Positions 13,101-25,602 are shown, numbered from the stretch's first letter. The stretch is 64,000 nt of DNA from Bullera alba (GCA_001600095.1 BCIX01000001.1:1798001-1862000), one strand, 5' to 3'. A program made the numbers and translations. The notes: generated by a model from the sequence alone, not told the origin.

Positions 13101-13621
13101 GAAGATTGTGAGGGTAGGCGTAAGCTGATTGCGAGGAGGATGAGGATACCGTCGGGTTGTAGGCCATGGCCGCGGTCGATGCTGGATTGGCAGATGGCGA
13201 TCTCGTCGGCATATCCTGCGAGCGCTGCTGAGGCGAGTTCACCAGGGCAGACAAGGCCATTCGTGAAGAAGGGGTTGGTCGAGGTGGCGATGTTACCTGG
13301 AACGTGGGCAGATAGCGATTGGTAGAGATTCATGAAGGATGAAAACGTTCAGTCAGCAATACGAACAGAATTAGAGAGCGAGCAGGAAGATGGTCAGGGG
13401 CCAGATGGCAGGCCGCTTGGGGATCAAGAGGACTTGAAGAACTTTCGACTCACCTTGTCGCCGTTCTCGCTATGCCTATCCGTGGCCATGCTCAATCTCC
13501 GCCTGCTGAGTGCTGGACTGATGCTAGCACGGTCGCCGGGTCTATATGAAGAAGACGCGATAGGCGAGGCTGGGCGTAATGGCGGTGGTTGAAAGTCGTT
13601 GCGTGGGGACGTTTGTGACAT
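7166..13621 (-). CDS. INO80: INO80 chromatin-remodelling ATPase
   Basis: Catalytic subunit of the INO80 complex, which slides nucleosomes and acts on H2A.Z nucleosomes in transcription and repair. About 16 exons code for roughly 1,850 residues. Order: a disordered His/Tyr/Pro-rich N-terminus (to about residue 300), a basic low-complexity part (about 300-700), the DBINO region with [10 protein letters not shown] and [20 protein letters not shown] (near 10890-10730), then the SNF2 ATPase with ADEMGLGK (near 10170), LDEAQAIKS (near 9740) and [16 protein letters not shown], the long insertion typical of INO80, and the helicase C lobe with [16 protein letters not shown] and [15 protein letters not shown]. 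The C-terminal exon ends GPDGLPI. The DBINO motif and split ATPase separate it from SWR1 and ISWI. The start at 13621 is followed by an in-phase GTGAGT intron after residue 56. Confidence 0.95.
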
Positions 13622-13789
13622 GGTGATGGGTGCGTGATCGGAAGGTTTGAGAAGGAGAGGGATTTGAGGGTTCCGATTATGTATGCGCCCAATTCCCAGA
13701 AGTGGCGGTCAGAGCTTTGGGTGCTGTGAGCTGTCGTCGCAACGGATGATGAGGCCGGAGGTCGATCTCAGACGGCGTTTGGGTCGTTA

Positions 13790-13804
13790 TCACCAGTATG
13801 TCAT
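13790..13804 (-). promoter_or_regulatory. Four-codon uORF upstream of INO80
   Basis: On the minus strand ATG ACA TAC TGG TGA lies in the presumed second leader exon, 169 nt before the INO80 ATG. It may lower translation of INO80 if the leader is transcribed as inferred. Confidence 0.35.
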
Positions 13805-13815
13805 GCGTGCGTTAT

Positions 13816-13945
13816 CTGCTCATGCAAGAAGCTTGGTCAGCTCGAGCATTTCTTTGTTTTAACGAGGCCGGAACACTCCGTCGAGGTGCATAGACCTCGG
13901 AGTCTCGGCTTACGTCGCAGCAAGGTGGATGAAGGATGATCTCAC
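13816..13945 (-). other. Probable intron in the INO80 5' leader
   Basis: Read on the minus strand: donor ACAAG|GTGAGA at 13945, branch GAGCTGACC near 13835, acceptor GAGCAG ending at 13816, 130 nt long. The quality matches coding introns in the window, and its position upstream of the INO80 ATG suggests a spliced 5' UTR. Confidence 0.45.
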
Positions 13946-14651
13946 CTTGTTCGTCGGCCAACCTTTCTTCCCTGCTATATCAGAGGAGAACCCTGGTTCG
14001 TTCACTGAAGCAGGATTGCGGGTGACAAGTGATGCCAGTCGATGGCCCGGATGGCAGACAAGTAGTCGGCGATACTGGCTGGGCGTAGAGGCTTCTATGA
14101 ACTGGACTAGGACACGATCCCAGCGTGATCCATGTCCGAGGTGGGTGATGCTTTGGTGAATCGCGCGTTGTTCTCTTTCTGTATGAACTGTGGGATGTAT
14201 TCTATCTTGTATCCTGATGACTCGTCCTTGGAGACCTCGCTGCGCTCTAGCCTGATCCTCCCCCCTTCTTGGTTTCCCCTCTTTGCCCCCCCTTTTGCCG
14301 CGAATAAAACTCGCCCCGGGCAATCTCGTCCTCGTCTGCTGTCCACTTCAATTCGTCAACCAACCAACTCATCACCTCCACCCAGCACCCACGTGGGTTT
14401 GATTCCGATGCCGATCGTCGCGTATCAACCGACAGTACTACGCCAGCGACACGTCAGTAAACAAACCACGTGGCGTTGACTTCCGCCGGAGGTCTCGTCT
14501 TGTCGCTGTCCATGTCCACGGATCACCAGCAGTCGAGGACTCGAGCACCTTGCCAGCACCCAGGAATTATCTCGGTGCTGTGATCCGTTGGTGATCCGCT
14601 CACAAGAGTGTATCGACATCGGACCACTGTGACCACACCAGTCTGATAGAA

Positions 14652-15974
14652 ATGAGCGCATCCAGCTCAAGGACAACGGCGGCATCAGCTCTGGATATTG
14701 CCCTACACATCAAGTACATCCAGAACCTAGATCAGGCAGGTCTCCCATCTCTAGCTACTTGTCCAATGCCACTGACATCGACTCACTTGTTAGAAGAAGG
14801 ACCTGACGTACCGCCTCACGGAACACTTACGACTGAATGGTGTTTATTGGGGATACACAGCGTCATGGATCATGGGACATAAGGACGCACTGGATAGGGA
14901 GGAGATGATCCAATATGTCCTGAGCTGCTGGGATGATGAGGCAGGTGAACCTAGCTGTCCATCACGCGGGGAGTCTAGTGCTGAGCTCGATACAGGGACG
15001 TTTGGTGCACATCCAGGACACGATGGACATCTACTGGGCACTCTGTCTGGTATTCAGATCTTGGTGATGCAAAATGCCCTGGACCGAGCGAATGTCGAGA
15101 GTATAGTAAAGTGTGAGTGAGACTCATCCAGCCATTTCGCCATCCACTCACCTGCTCCCGCAGTTCTTCTCGCAAGAGTCTCGCCTACTGGAACGGTATC
15201 AGGAGACGAGTTCGGGGAATCCGATACCCGATTCTCGTATATCCTCATTCAGGCCCTTTCCCTCCTCGGCCGACTAGACGACTTGACCTCACTCCATGGC
15301 GGTCGGGGGAGGCAACTCGTCATCGACAACATTAAGGGTTGTATGAATTTCGATGGGGCATTTGGGACGGAACCCGGGGCGGAGAGTCACGGAGGACAAG
15401 TCTGGGTCTGTGTTGCCGCTCTAGCGCTTCTGGATGAATTGGACTCGATCGTCGATCGGGATCAACTAGGCGGTTGGCTATCAGAGAGGCAGTTGCCCAA
15501 TGGGGGCCTAAATGGTAGACCAGAGAAGCTGGAAGATGTGAGTAAACTGATTAGCTGCCGAATACTTTTTCGTCCAAGTAGCTGAAGTCGATCCCCGCCT
15601 TAGGTGTGTTATTCCTGGTGGGACCTGGCGTCGCTCAGTATTCTAGGGAGAATACATTGGATCAACAGGGACAAACTGATCGATTTCATCCTTGGCGCGC
15701 AAGACCTGGACGACGGAGGAATAGCAGATAGACCGGGCGACTGGGTTGATGTCTTCCACACTGTATTCGGAGTTGCAGGTAAGCTGCTCGATGTACGTTG
15801 GTTGGCTTATCTCAGCTGATCTCTTTGTTAGGGCTGTCACTCCTTGGATACCCAGGTCTTGAGGATATAGATCCATTGTACTGTATGCCAGCTTCAGTCA
15901 TCAAGGCGAAAGGCCTAGCAAAGCCTTTCGTCGCCTTACCCCGCATGTCAACATACCCACCATCATCAGCATAG
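14652..15974 (+). CDS. BET2: Rab geranylgeranyl transferase beta subunit
   Basis: Type II geranylgeranyl transferase beta subunit; with Bet4 and the Rab escort protein it prenylates the C-terminal cysteines of Rab GTPases. About 335 residues. It shows the prenyltransferase beta repeats: [15 protein letters not shown] start, [60 protein letters not shown] and [18 protein letters not shown]. The zinc ligands expected for the family are visible: Asp in PGDWVD, Cys in CYSW and His in FHT. The repeat spacing and GLNGRPEK fit Bet2 rather than Ram1 or Cdc43. There are about six short introns; the first exon starts at the first [11 protein letters not shown]. The gene converges on PRE6 with 79 nt between stops. 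Confidence 0.93.
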
Positions 15975-16053
15975 CCAAGTCACTCGATATTCAGCATCTT
16001 CTTGTATACATGCATCGTTGTAATCGTATGCGATACCTCTTCCATCTCGTCCA

Positions 16054-17330
16054 CTACTGAACCCCACTCTCTCTGCCCATGTCCTGGGCGTCTCCCGCAG
16101 CGCCAGCTCCGGATCCCGCTTGAGGCGTAGCTGTTCCTGACAAGTTGGCCATCGACGCTTGTCCAGCTTGGGTCGCTGCTATCCTCTGCCTCTTTCGCTC
16201 CGCTTCGGCCTCCTTCTCCGCCTCGATCTCAGCGACGATCCTCTCAATCTCCGAGGTCTCAAGGTTCTGAGATAGCGGTCAGCTACCTCGGAAGATTTCG
16301 TAGCAGACAAACACTCACCTTGATAACACCGTAGCTCTCCATCACCGAGATCTCGATGTTCTTCGCACCAGTCTGAACGACCTCGAGCAGTGATTTGACC
16401 GTCAACTTGATAGTGTCTTCTCGCGACGAATCGTCCGTGTAGTTCTTCTCCAAGAATTCTCGTACAGTCTTCGATGATCGACCAATCGCACAGGCCTAAA
16501 GGCAGTCAGCATACCGTCTAATCGTTACGCTACACTGAGCGGAGGAGGAAGTACTCGCCTTCCACGCAGAGTAGATACCACTGGGCTCGGTCTGATATAG
16601 TCGAGGGATGGTGTCATTTGGGTCAAAGCCGACTATCAGGGTGGAGATACCGAATGGTCGAACACCACCTGATTGGGTGTATTTCTAGTGATCATCCAGC
16701 TCAGCTTCCTAGGGTTTCATAGAGACTCGAGCTGACTCACCTGCTGGATACCGGCAACGTGCTTTGTAATGTATTCGATGGACACGGGGTCTTCGACGGT
16801 GAGTCTATGCGACTGGCACTCGATACGGGCTTTGTCAATCAGGATTCGACCGTCGGCGGTGAGACCTAAGATCGATCCGTCAGCTACTGAATCGTTTGGC
16901 CGGGGTTGGAAGCTGGACACTCACCTGCAAAAGCGACACAGACGTGGTCATCCAACATGGCGACCTTTCGGACTGTTCTTGGGTCTTGTAGTTGCAGCGT
17001 AGACTTCTTCTCCACACCCAGCACCACAACGGACTTTCCTCTCACACCGACCTGATCAAAGGCATCAGCATCAACTCCAGACTGAACAACGCCGAGACAT
17101 ATGCGAGAAAGTGGACTCAAGACTCACGGCACATGTACCTCGACGGACGGCCTCGAGGGCGTACTCGACTTGAAAGAGCTATGAGAGTGTGAGCTGTGTA
17201 AAGTCAACTAATACAAATGCTAGCTCACATGGCCATCAGGCGAGAAGACGGTGAGCGCTATGGGGGATCAGCTGAGCTAGTCTGCTGGGAATTCAATTTC
17301 CAGCTCACCTCGATCGTAAGAACGGGACAT
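16054..17330 (-). CDS. PRE6: Proteasome subunit alpha4 (alpha type-7)
   Basis: Alpha-ring subunit of the 20S proteasome. The spliced start [20 protein letters not shown] carries the alpha-type signature. Further motifs are [53 protein letters not shown] and [23 protein letters not shown], which fit alpha4 (Pre6/PSMA7) best. About 285 residues, roughly 30-40 longer than yeast because of a C-terminal tail rich in Lys/Glu/Arg and then Gly/Ala. The first two exons are tiny: 22 nt (17309-17330), then about 29 nt. The gene is divergent from the membrane protein at 17573, sharing 242 nt of promoter. Confidence 0.95.
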
Positions 17331-17572
17331 TCTGAGTTTCTATACTGTTGGAGGAAGATGACTGGAGGAGTTGAATGAAGTAGCGACGAGCCTCGACGAG
17401 CAACCAAGCGTTCATCTTGATCTGACGAACGCGCAAGCTGTGGAATTGCTGACGTAAGCGATCATTTCATCACCCAAAGGACGAAGACGTGACAAGACTA
17501 TGCGCCAGATCGAGCTCCTCGATGCATACATGTAGCTCATTTTGGACCCAGCGACGACGAGGCTAGCGCATC

Positions 17573-18259
17573 ATGTCCACGAGATCAGCTGCGAGACGAA
17601 GAACGGCTGCTCAGCGAGCGATAGAGGAGGATCTGTCACCGGAACGTGAGTGATTTGTGTTTCGGACTCTCGGTGGGACGTAGCTGAGTCTACGGCAGAA
17701 ATCATACAGAGCGAAGAGGGTGAGCGATCCGATGCTGATCACGGGCGGCAGAGAGCTGACCCCTGGCAGAGCAAGAGAAGGAGATTGAAGAGATCAAAGC
17801 GACGAATGCAAAGAACAGCAAGAGGCAGCGAACGACCATCGATTATGCCGTGCTCTGCGGTTTCTTCGTGTGAGTTCAGCGATGTCTTCGATGCAATAGC
17901 TGATGAGGCATAGCACTCTGACCTCATTGTATCGGTACATCAAGAACGACCAGCCTTTCTCGGCATTCTTGATCCTTGTCCAAACCATCCTCCTTCCATT
18001 TTCTCTCTCATCACCACCTCGACTACTTGAACCGGGGTTGCCATATCACACCCAAATGACATATGCGCATTACCTCGTAATTGTCCTTGCTCTAGGAACG
18101 ATGCTGGGCGGTGAGAGGTGGAAATTCTCGGATCTGGCTAGATGGACATTACCCTCGATTGTAGCCACTGCCAAGGAGATCCAGAGACGAGACGAGGAGG
18201 ACATCAAAGAGCGTTTGAGTCAGTTCGAGGGACTGCGCTACGACTCCAAGTCAGCATGA
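17573..18259 (+). CDS. Small membrane protein, unrecognised
   Basis: Three exons: the first runs from ATG 17573 to 17645, then an intron to 17768, a middle exon, and a short intron near 17870-17910. The product is about 170 residues: an Arg/Ala-rich start (MSTRSAARRRTAAQR), an acidic helical stretch (EQQEKEIEEIKATNAKN), then hydrophobic segments YAVLCGFFVTLTSLY, FSAFLILVQTILLPFSL and YAHYLVIVLALGTMLG, and an amphipathic Glu/Lys C-terminus. This gives three probable spans with charged ends in the style of small ER proteins. I do not recognise the family. It shares a short promoter with the essential proteasome gene PRE6, so constitutive expression is plausible. Confidence 0.75.
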
Positions 18260-18700
18260 ACGGCCGTAACGCGAGGCTGGTGCGGTCCAATCGCGAAGAG
18301 GGCAGCGATCGATCGACAGGGCAGGTGACCTCTCGAGCGTGATATACCCGCAGTACACGTCACCCATCCACTGCTAGTCATATCGGTACCTTGCGACTAT
18401 ACGACCAGCCTCTTGGTGCGATTCGAAATCCTCAAAACAATCAATTCCCAGAGACATGGATGGCACTCGGGGTCTCTGACCCAAACACTTCGGGCCCTGC
18501 ATGACAATCGCCGGTGGAGCATCGGTGCATGCGATCGCCTCCCCTGTCAACAACTACAGTTGCAGAAATACCAGGTTGAGCGAAGACTCTTGCTTTCGCC
18601 TGCACCGGTGTCCAGGGCAACCCGTCTCCCGCGCAATCTAGCTCGACCGAAGTGGTGATCTACACTATCGCAACTATCAGCATTGCCAAGTCATACCGAT
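18260..18700 (+). promoter_or_regulatory. Upstream region of the PRM10-like gene
   Basis: 441 nt between two plus-strand genes, holding the 3' flank of the first and the promoter of the second. No distinct motif or gene seen. Confidence 0.4.
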
Positions 18701-21700
18701 ATGGCCAGTCCACGCCCAGTGCTCAAGCGGCAAGGCTCCAAGGTCAGGTTCTCAAGGGGCGAGATGTCGCCCGTGGGTACCATGGCCTCTGACTCGACTG
18801 TACATGGTGTCCATGGCCAACATTCCTACATGCCCCAACCAAGTCAACAGCAGCGACAACAAGCTTCTGGGCAATACACCGACGATGAGGGCTCGGTATA
18901 CGACGGGAATCAATACCCTTACTCGGAGGACATCTCCCTAGCGCCATCTCAGGACCCGTCAATGGTGGGCAATCAGGCTTATTACCGCCAAGTCGACCAC
19001 CGAGAGGAGGAAGATGAGCAGTCGATTCACCCCCACGACTCGAGCTCTCAGCGCTTCGACAACTCGGCTCGTGATCTAGGTGCTCCTATTCCTCCGGACG
19101 GCTATACCGCCACTCCCCCTAGAGTCGGCACGACCCGACGGGCGACCAATACGGCGCAGCACCGGCCTCAATTGGACAACCTCTACGCCGGACCCGAAGC
19201 TTCAGAGCGATTCAACCCCCCTCCAGATCAGAGAGCTCGAGTGGAAGATGTCTCGCCTCGAGGTTCAGTCGTCGGCGGATATGAACAGCAGTACAATCAA
19301 ACGCCCAACAGACAGCCTTACAACGTACCGATGAATGGATCGCCTCAGGCTCGTCCACCTTCAGCCATGAGATCGCACTATCAACAAGGTGCTCCTCCAA
19401 GGTTAGACAGTCAGCCGCGATACGATCAGAATGGGCAGTATGACCAAGGACGAGATGGAGCATACAGAGGATCAACACCAGCGAGGATGTCTCAGCTCAA
19501 TGTCGGCACCCAGTCCAGAAGACTCGATCCCCAACAACAGAGACACTCTGTTCCCGACGGCTCGCCACACGTCAACGAAGCTCAGTATGGCTCTCCGAGA
19601 AGTCCACCTCAGGGCATCAGGCGATATCCAGAGTACGAGGATGCCGCGGTGGCACATCAGCAGAGGCTGTCCGCCGCTCCACCGTATCAGTCCCCTCGAA
19701 ATAGCTACGGCAACAAAACCGACGTGTTCGGCACTCCACAAGGCGGTCGACAGGACTGGGACAACAAACAGCCTGTCCAGCCGAACCAATACCGCCACGA
19801 CTCGGATGCCACTCTCAACGGCGCATACAATGAGAAGGAGGGTTTCGAGAACTACACCATGGGCGGAGGAAAGAGCTACGGGCGACCACGAGCAATGTCA
19901 GATGATTCCGGCCGTTCGGTGGCTCCAGGTCGAAAGGACGAGAAAGACTCCAAGGCGTCTATGAAGCGAAGGACCACTCGGGAGATGGAAAACGACGACG
20001 ACGATGGATCCTCTTACAAAGTCAAAGGTGGTGTCTTCTCTCAATTACTCCGCCTGACTGGTCGATCTTCAACACTCCGACGTCGAATCTCATCCCGAGG
20101 CGCCAGCTCGGTCAATGGAGGTCAGGACCTGCCAACAATGAAGTCGTTGGGTCTGAAAAAGGTCAACTCAACCGCCAGTACAGTCTTTGGTGCGGATGAG
20201 CTCGATCCAGACGACCCCCGAGTCACGGGTCAGAAGAAGAAGAAGAGAAGGAACAGTTGGAGCGATATACCTTTCGGCAAGGGCGAGGATAGTGGCCTGG
20301 GAGGAAAGAGGAACAGAAGAGCTTCTATCCAGTACCATGTTGCGGGTGAGTCAGACCCCCCAGCTATGATTGAAGGTATTCTGACATTCTATTGTAGATA
20401 TCCTCACTCGACAGCAGTTCATCCTCAAACTCGCCAAAGCGCTTATGATGTTTGGAGCTCCTTCCCACCGAATCGAGTCGCAACTCTCCGCCACGGCATT
20501 GGTGCTTGAGATCGACGCCCAGTTCATCCACTTCCCCTCTATCGTCATTGCCTCGTTTGGTGATATCGATACGCGAACTTCGGAAACTCACTTTGTCAAA
20601 GCGAGCGGCGGTCTAGATCTGGGTAAACTGCACAAGGTCCACAATATCTACAAAGCGGTCGTCCACGACGAGCTCGAGGCTGGAGAGGGATCGAAGCGGA
20701 TCCACGACCTGATCAAAGCGCCTACCCTGTACAATGTCTGGCAAAGGATTATCCTCGCTTTCCTCTGTTCAGCCATCATTGGACCTATGGGCTTTGGTGG
20801 TAGTCTGATCGACGGTCTGGCTTCTGGCGCTTGTGGTATCCTGCTCAGTTTCCTCCAACTGCACGTGGCGTCAAAGAGTGCCATGTACTCGAACATCTTT
20901 GAGTGAGTGGGGTCTATGTTCACCTCTTTTGCCAAGGCTGACACCTGCTGTAGGATCAGTATCGCTACTGTCATTTCGTTCGCCGCAAGAGGTCTGTCGT
21001 CAACTGGTCTCTTCTGTTATCAAGCGGTATCGTCTGCTGGTGTTGTGCTCATTCTGCCGGGATACACGATTTGTGAGCTAAAATTCGCTTCCTCGATGCT
21101 ATGAGCTGACAATGCGCAGTGTGTGGCTCTCTGGAACTGGCGTCAAAGAACATCGTGTCTGGATCCGTCAGAATGGTCTACGCCATTATCTACTCGTTGT
21201 TCTTGGGATTCGGTATCACCATTGGCTCGGATCTATTCTACGTGATCGACCCTTCAGCCCGTCGAGCCGCTCACGAGGCTGCCGCGGCGTTCTCGCAGAG
21301 TGTAACGGTGAAGGGCGAATTCAACCCATACGTTCTGATCAGCTCGGGAGTGGAGACTTTGGTCAATTCAACGACCCCCCTCATCCCCTTCAACGGCACG
21401 TTCACCTTTACCAACAACACGATCAACCAAGTCTCTCGGCATCTCAACCAAGGATCAATTATCTGCGAGCGGCCCGACGGATTACCCTGGTACAGACAAG
21501 CCATGCCGCCGCTGTATCTTATCCTCACGGTGCCGCTGTTCAGCTTCCTGCTGTCTCTCTGGAACATGCAGCCTCTGCGAAGCAAGCAGCTGCCCGTCAT
21601 GGTGGTCATCAGTTGTTTGGGATACCTCACAAACACTCTGGCGAATCACTACATCTTCGATCGATCAGACGTCGTCAGCGCTATCGGTGCTTTCGTCATT

Positions 21701-22080
21701 GGGTAAGTCCAGCTACCTTGTTGTCTGCGAGCGACCAGCTGACAATCGCTTAGTGTCCTTGGAAACATCTACTCGAGAGTATTTGGTGGGACGGCATTCA
21801 CGGCCATGGTTCCCGGTGTGCTGTTCCTCGTGCCGTCGGGTATTGCCGCCGCAGGTGGTCTTGCCATGACTGAGCAGGCCAGTGGGGAGAAGTACTCCCA
21901 AGGTCTGGTCATTGGTTTCCGAATGGTCCAAGTGGCTATCGGTATCACCGTGAGTCAAGCTCACTCATCATGCCGGTCAACTCTGTTCGCTGACAGCCTG
22001 AATAGGTCGGACTCTTCGGATCCGGTCTACTCATCTACTCTTTCGGAAGAAAGAAGGGTGCTGCTTTGTTCGCGTTCTAG
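18701..22080 (+). CDS. PRM10: PRM10-like ThrE-family membrane transporter
   Basis: Two-part protein of about 1,000 residues. Residues 1 to about 550 are a disordered, Gln/Tyr/Pro/Ser-rich cytoplasmic region in one long exon, with basic patches (KKKKRRNSWSD near 20235). The rest matches the ThrE/DUF1212 family: ALMMFGAPSHRIESQL, EIDAQFIHFPSIVIASFGD and IIGPMGFGGSLIDGLASG, followed by about ten membrane segments and ending GKKKGAALFAF. Bacterial ThrE exports Thr and Ser; yeast Prm10 is pheromone-regulated with unproven transport. The true start is the ATG at 18701 (MASPRPVLKRQGSK). At least five introns lie in the membrane part. The identity of the domain is secure, the substrate is not. Confidence 0.88.
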
Positions 22081-22665
22081 CCTCCATGTCCAGACAGATC
22101 CTCGCCTCTCGATCCAGACAAGACCCTGTTCCACACGTTCTTACTCGCCCTTACCCGTCCTAGTCTATACCCGATACCAAGCTTGAAGATTTCCGTACTC
22201 CCTAATACACCCTTAATGAAGTCTCGTATTGAAATACTGTATCGACCAGCCACAATCTTCTCGCCTTGAATGCATGTAGTGCTAGACTGAGGTCGGCGTG
22301 AGGGTCGCCGTTGCAGTGGTCCGGGTGAGCGTTTGGCTAGGGGTGCATGGAAGGCTCCGGCGTATCGGAGCTTCGGAGTCGGACATGTCCGCTTTGGCTG
22401 GCCCAATTAAGAACTGCCCATATGATGCCGTGCTGCTCACCTCACCGGACCCGCCGGTGCTATTTCGCTTACCTCGGTACGTGGACCTTGAGCGGACCAC
22501 ATGCTCAGTTTCGACCTCTTGCTCAATTGCTCATCATCTGAACAGAGCATCACGCGCAACTAGGACTGCCTTACGCTCCGGACCTTACTCTCCTGGCACA
22601 GGGACGTGTAACAGCCTCATTCGACAGTCAGCCACACGTTCACGGGTAGATCAACGCGGTCCAAC
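22081..22665. other. Intergenic region, 585 nt
   Basis: Between two plus-strand genes. Contains the 3' flank of the PRM10-like gene and the promoter of the amino acid transporter. No gene, repeat or clear TATA box seen. Confidence 0.4.
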
Positions 22666-25602
22666 ATGTCCGACCCTAAAGCGACGCCGATCCCTCCGGC
22701 TTCGAAATCGTCGAAATCATCTGCAGCTCCAGTACCCATCTCCTCGCCTTCACCTGTCAGCTTTGGAACACCACCTGTCTCCATACCAAATATTCCTCCT
22801 CGATCATTCACGCCTTCCAGTATTGGTGGTGCCGCAGGTAAATTACACAGCGCGACCAGTCGACGAGGCAGTACCACTGCGCGTCTAACACCTCAACCCT
22901 CCAACGACGAGCTCGGTCGCAAGAAATCACCCAGCAACCCCGCGTCCGCATCCAAGAACAAGGAGTCTGCTCTGACACAGTCCTTGGAATCGGCGGAAGG
23001 TACCAACGCCACGGGAGAAGGTTCCGAAGGAATGAGGCGAAAGTCTTCGGCAGCGCCTTTGACCTCGCCGGACATGATGTCTTCGGCCAACCCCAACGAA
23101 TCGTCCTTCTCGAATATCGCCCTCGAAGGCGCAACATTGGAAGATAAGGCGAGGGTCCTTAGGAGACATCTGGTTTCAGCGGAGGAAAGAGGAGGAAAGT
23201 CAGGTTCGCCTGGAGGACACATTTCGGGTGATGTTACGCCCGTTGGAGATCACGGTGACAGTGGAATCGCTGGAGGAGGAAATGGCGGTGCGAGCGCAAT
23301 CGAGTCGAGAGACGATGACGATGGATCGGGTCCGAGCACGAGCAAAGCTGGCGGAAGCGGTTATGGAAGTACCGACAACGAAGAGACCTTCCCTCTTCCT
23401 TACGATGCTCCAGGAGGAGATGTCACGTAGGTGTTTCCTCAATCACATAGACCTGAACGAGCTGACTGACCCTTTCAACAGGCATGACTTGTACAAGTGG
23501 CAACACGATCACCGACCTCGACCTGGAAGATCAGCTTCGTTCTCGCACGTCCCTCTTGACCGATCAGCATTATTGGATCCATCTCTAGCGCACATCAAAG
23601 AGCCAGGAGGCTTCAGAAGGAACTTTGTTGTGAACAGAGCTCAGGAGCAAGGCTTGGAAGCGCCGACTGTGTTGCGAAACGTCATTGATTTCTTGTTCCT
23701 TTACGGTCATTTCGTTAGTGTTTTTTCCGCCTTACTGGCGTCCCGCAACCCGCTGACACAGCACAGGCCGGAGAAGATCTAGAAGAGGACGATGACGACG
23801 ATGATGATGATGAGGATGAGCCATACCTTTCTCCAGCGGCGGCAGAGGCTGGATTCGCCAATGGTCAGATCTCGAGGGAAGAGCTTAACAGGCATCTGAG
23901 GCGTGATCCGAGCGCTGTCCCGTCCGAGAGAGCTCCTCTGCTCGGCAGTAGGCAGCACAGCAAGACGAGGCATAGACGAACGAGAAGTGGCCCTCCGTCC
24001 GGCACAGCCAGTGTCACACAGGCGACTCTCATGGTGAGCGGTCTCGTTTCCGACTTCATGATTCCTGTGAATCCTGACACCTTCCTAGTTGCTGAAAGGC
24101 TTTGTCGGTACTGGTATCCTCTTCATGGGTAAAGCGTGAGTTGACCCAGCTTATCAATCTGCATGGCAAGCTGACACTCTGAAGCTTCTTCAACGGAGGT
24201 CTGCTGTTCTCTACAGTGGTCATGCTGTCGATCGCTGCGATCTCGCTCTATTCCTTCCTCCTCCTGATCAAGACCTACCTCGTTGTTCCTGGATCTTTTG
24301 GAGACATTGGCGGCATCCTCTACGGCAACAAGATGAGATTGACCATCCTCACCTCGATCACTGTGTCCCAAATCGGATTTGTCGCAGGTGAGTTAGCTTT
24401 TTTGACCTTTCACTGGGCACCAGCTGAGCATAACGATATTTAGCCTACACCATCTTTATCGCCGAAAACCTGCAAGCTTTCGTTCTGGCAGTCACGGACT
24501 GCAAAACTTTCATCCAGACTCGATACCTCATCTTCGCGCAGCTGGTCGTCTTCTTGCCTCTTGCGATGATCAGGAACTTGGCGAAATTGAGTGGAACGGC
24601 CTTGGTCGCCGATGCATTCATCCTTATTGGACGTGAGTCAGCTCGAAGGTGTCGTGCGATCGATAGCTGACGAGCGGCGGTGTGTAGTCATCTACATCGG
24701 AGTCAACGAGACTACGGTCTTGGCCAAACGCGGTGTTGCCGATGTTGTCATGTTCAACAAGGAGTCATTCCCGCTGCTCATCGGTACAGCCGTGTTTGCC
24801 TTTGAGGGTATTGGACTGTGAGCAAGATGCCCCCCAGAGATATAAAGCTCAAGCTGACGATCACAGTGTCATCCCAATCACCGAGTCTATGCGTCAGCCA
24901 CAGAAATTCCCACCGGTGCTCTCTGGTGTGATGTTCGTCGTGGCGGTCTTGTTTGCTGGCTTTGGTGTTCTCGGATATGCCACATACGGATCCGATATCC
25001 AGACTGTGGTTCTGGTCAACTTGCCCCAGGAGGACAAATTCGTTCAAGCAGTACAATTTTTGTGTAAGTACAGCTTCTTTCCCCCCGACTTCTTTCAGAG
25101 CTCAAGCTGACTTTACTTGTCAGACTCGGTTGCCATTCTTCTGTCTATCCCCCTACAGCTGTTCCCCGCCGTTAGGATCATGGAGAACGGACTGTTCTCC
25201 CGATCGGGCAAGAACAACCCATCGGTGAAATGGCAGAAGAACGTCTTTAGAGCTGCTACCGTCGTCTTCTGCTCGTTGCTCTCGTGGGCGGGAAGCAAAG
25301 AGCTCGACAAGTTTGTCGCCCTCATCGGATCCTTTGCCTGGTAAGTTGTATTTCCTGGTCGACCTTTGAACAAAGCTGATCTCCGACGATGTAGCATCCC
25401 CCTGTGCTTCATCTATCCCCCGCTTCTACACTTGAAGGCGTGTGCCAAAACGAGAAAGGCAAGGATCGCCGATTATACCTTGCTCGCCTTTGGAATCCTC
25501 GTTGGCGCGTACACTACGGTGCAGACTTGCATCAGTCTCTTCCAGCCGGGATCAGGCGCCCCGACCCAGTTTGGAAAGTGCTCCGCCCCGAAGGATGCGT
25601 AG
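22666..25602 (+). CDS. AVT3/AVT4-type vacuolar amino acid transporter
   Basis: Member of the amino acid/auxin permease family, expected to move neutral amino acids out of the vacuole. About 780 residues. The long N-terminus (to about 400) is Ser/Pro-rich and disordered, with an Asp/Glu run coded near 23780-23820. The transporter core starts LLKGFVGTGILFMGKAF and continues through FFNGGLLFS, SITVSQIGFVAAYTIFIAENL, FPLLIGTAVFAFEGIGLVIP and LFPAVRIMENGLF, about 11 membrane spans. The N-terminal length and the GTGILFMGKAF motif resemble Avt3/Avt4 rather than Avt1 or Avt5-7. About ten short introns. It starts at the first ATG (MSDPKATPIPP) and ends KCSAPKDA. Confidence 0.88.

Larger units (their letters stand above)
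13622..14651. promoter_or_regulatory. Divergent intergenic region INO80-BET2
   Basis: 1,030 nt between two divergent starts. The left part carries a likely spliced INO80 leader on the minus strand. A C/T-rich block with AATAAAA lies near 14260-14315. No protein gene is convincing here; the frames present lack ATG starts or look random. Confidence 0.5.

Noticed and set aside
13910..14323. 137-codon minus-strand frame between INO80 and BET2
   Set aside because: No ATG start, random composition, and interrupted by the likely leader intron donor.
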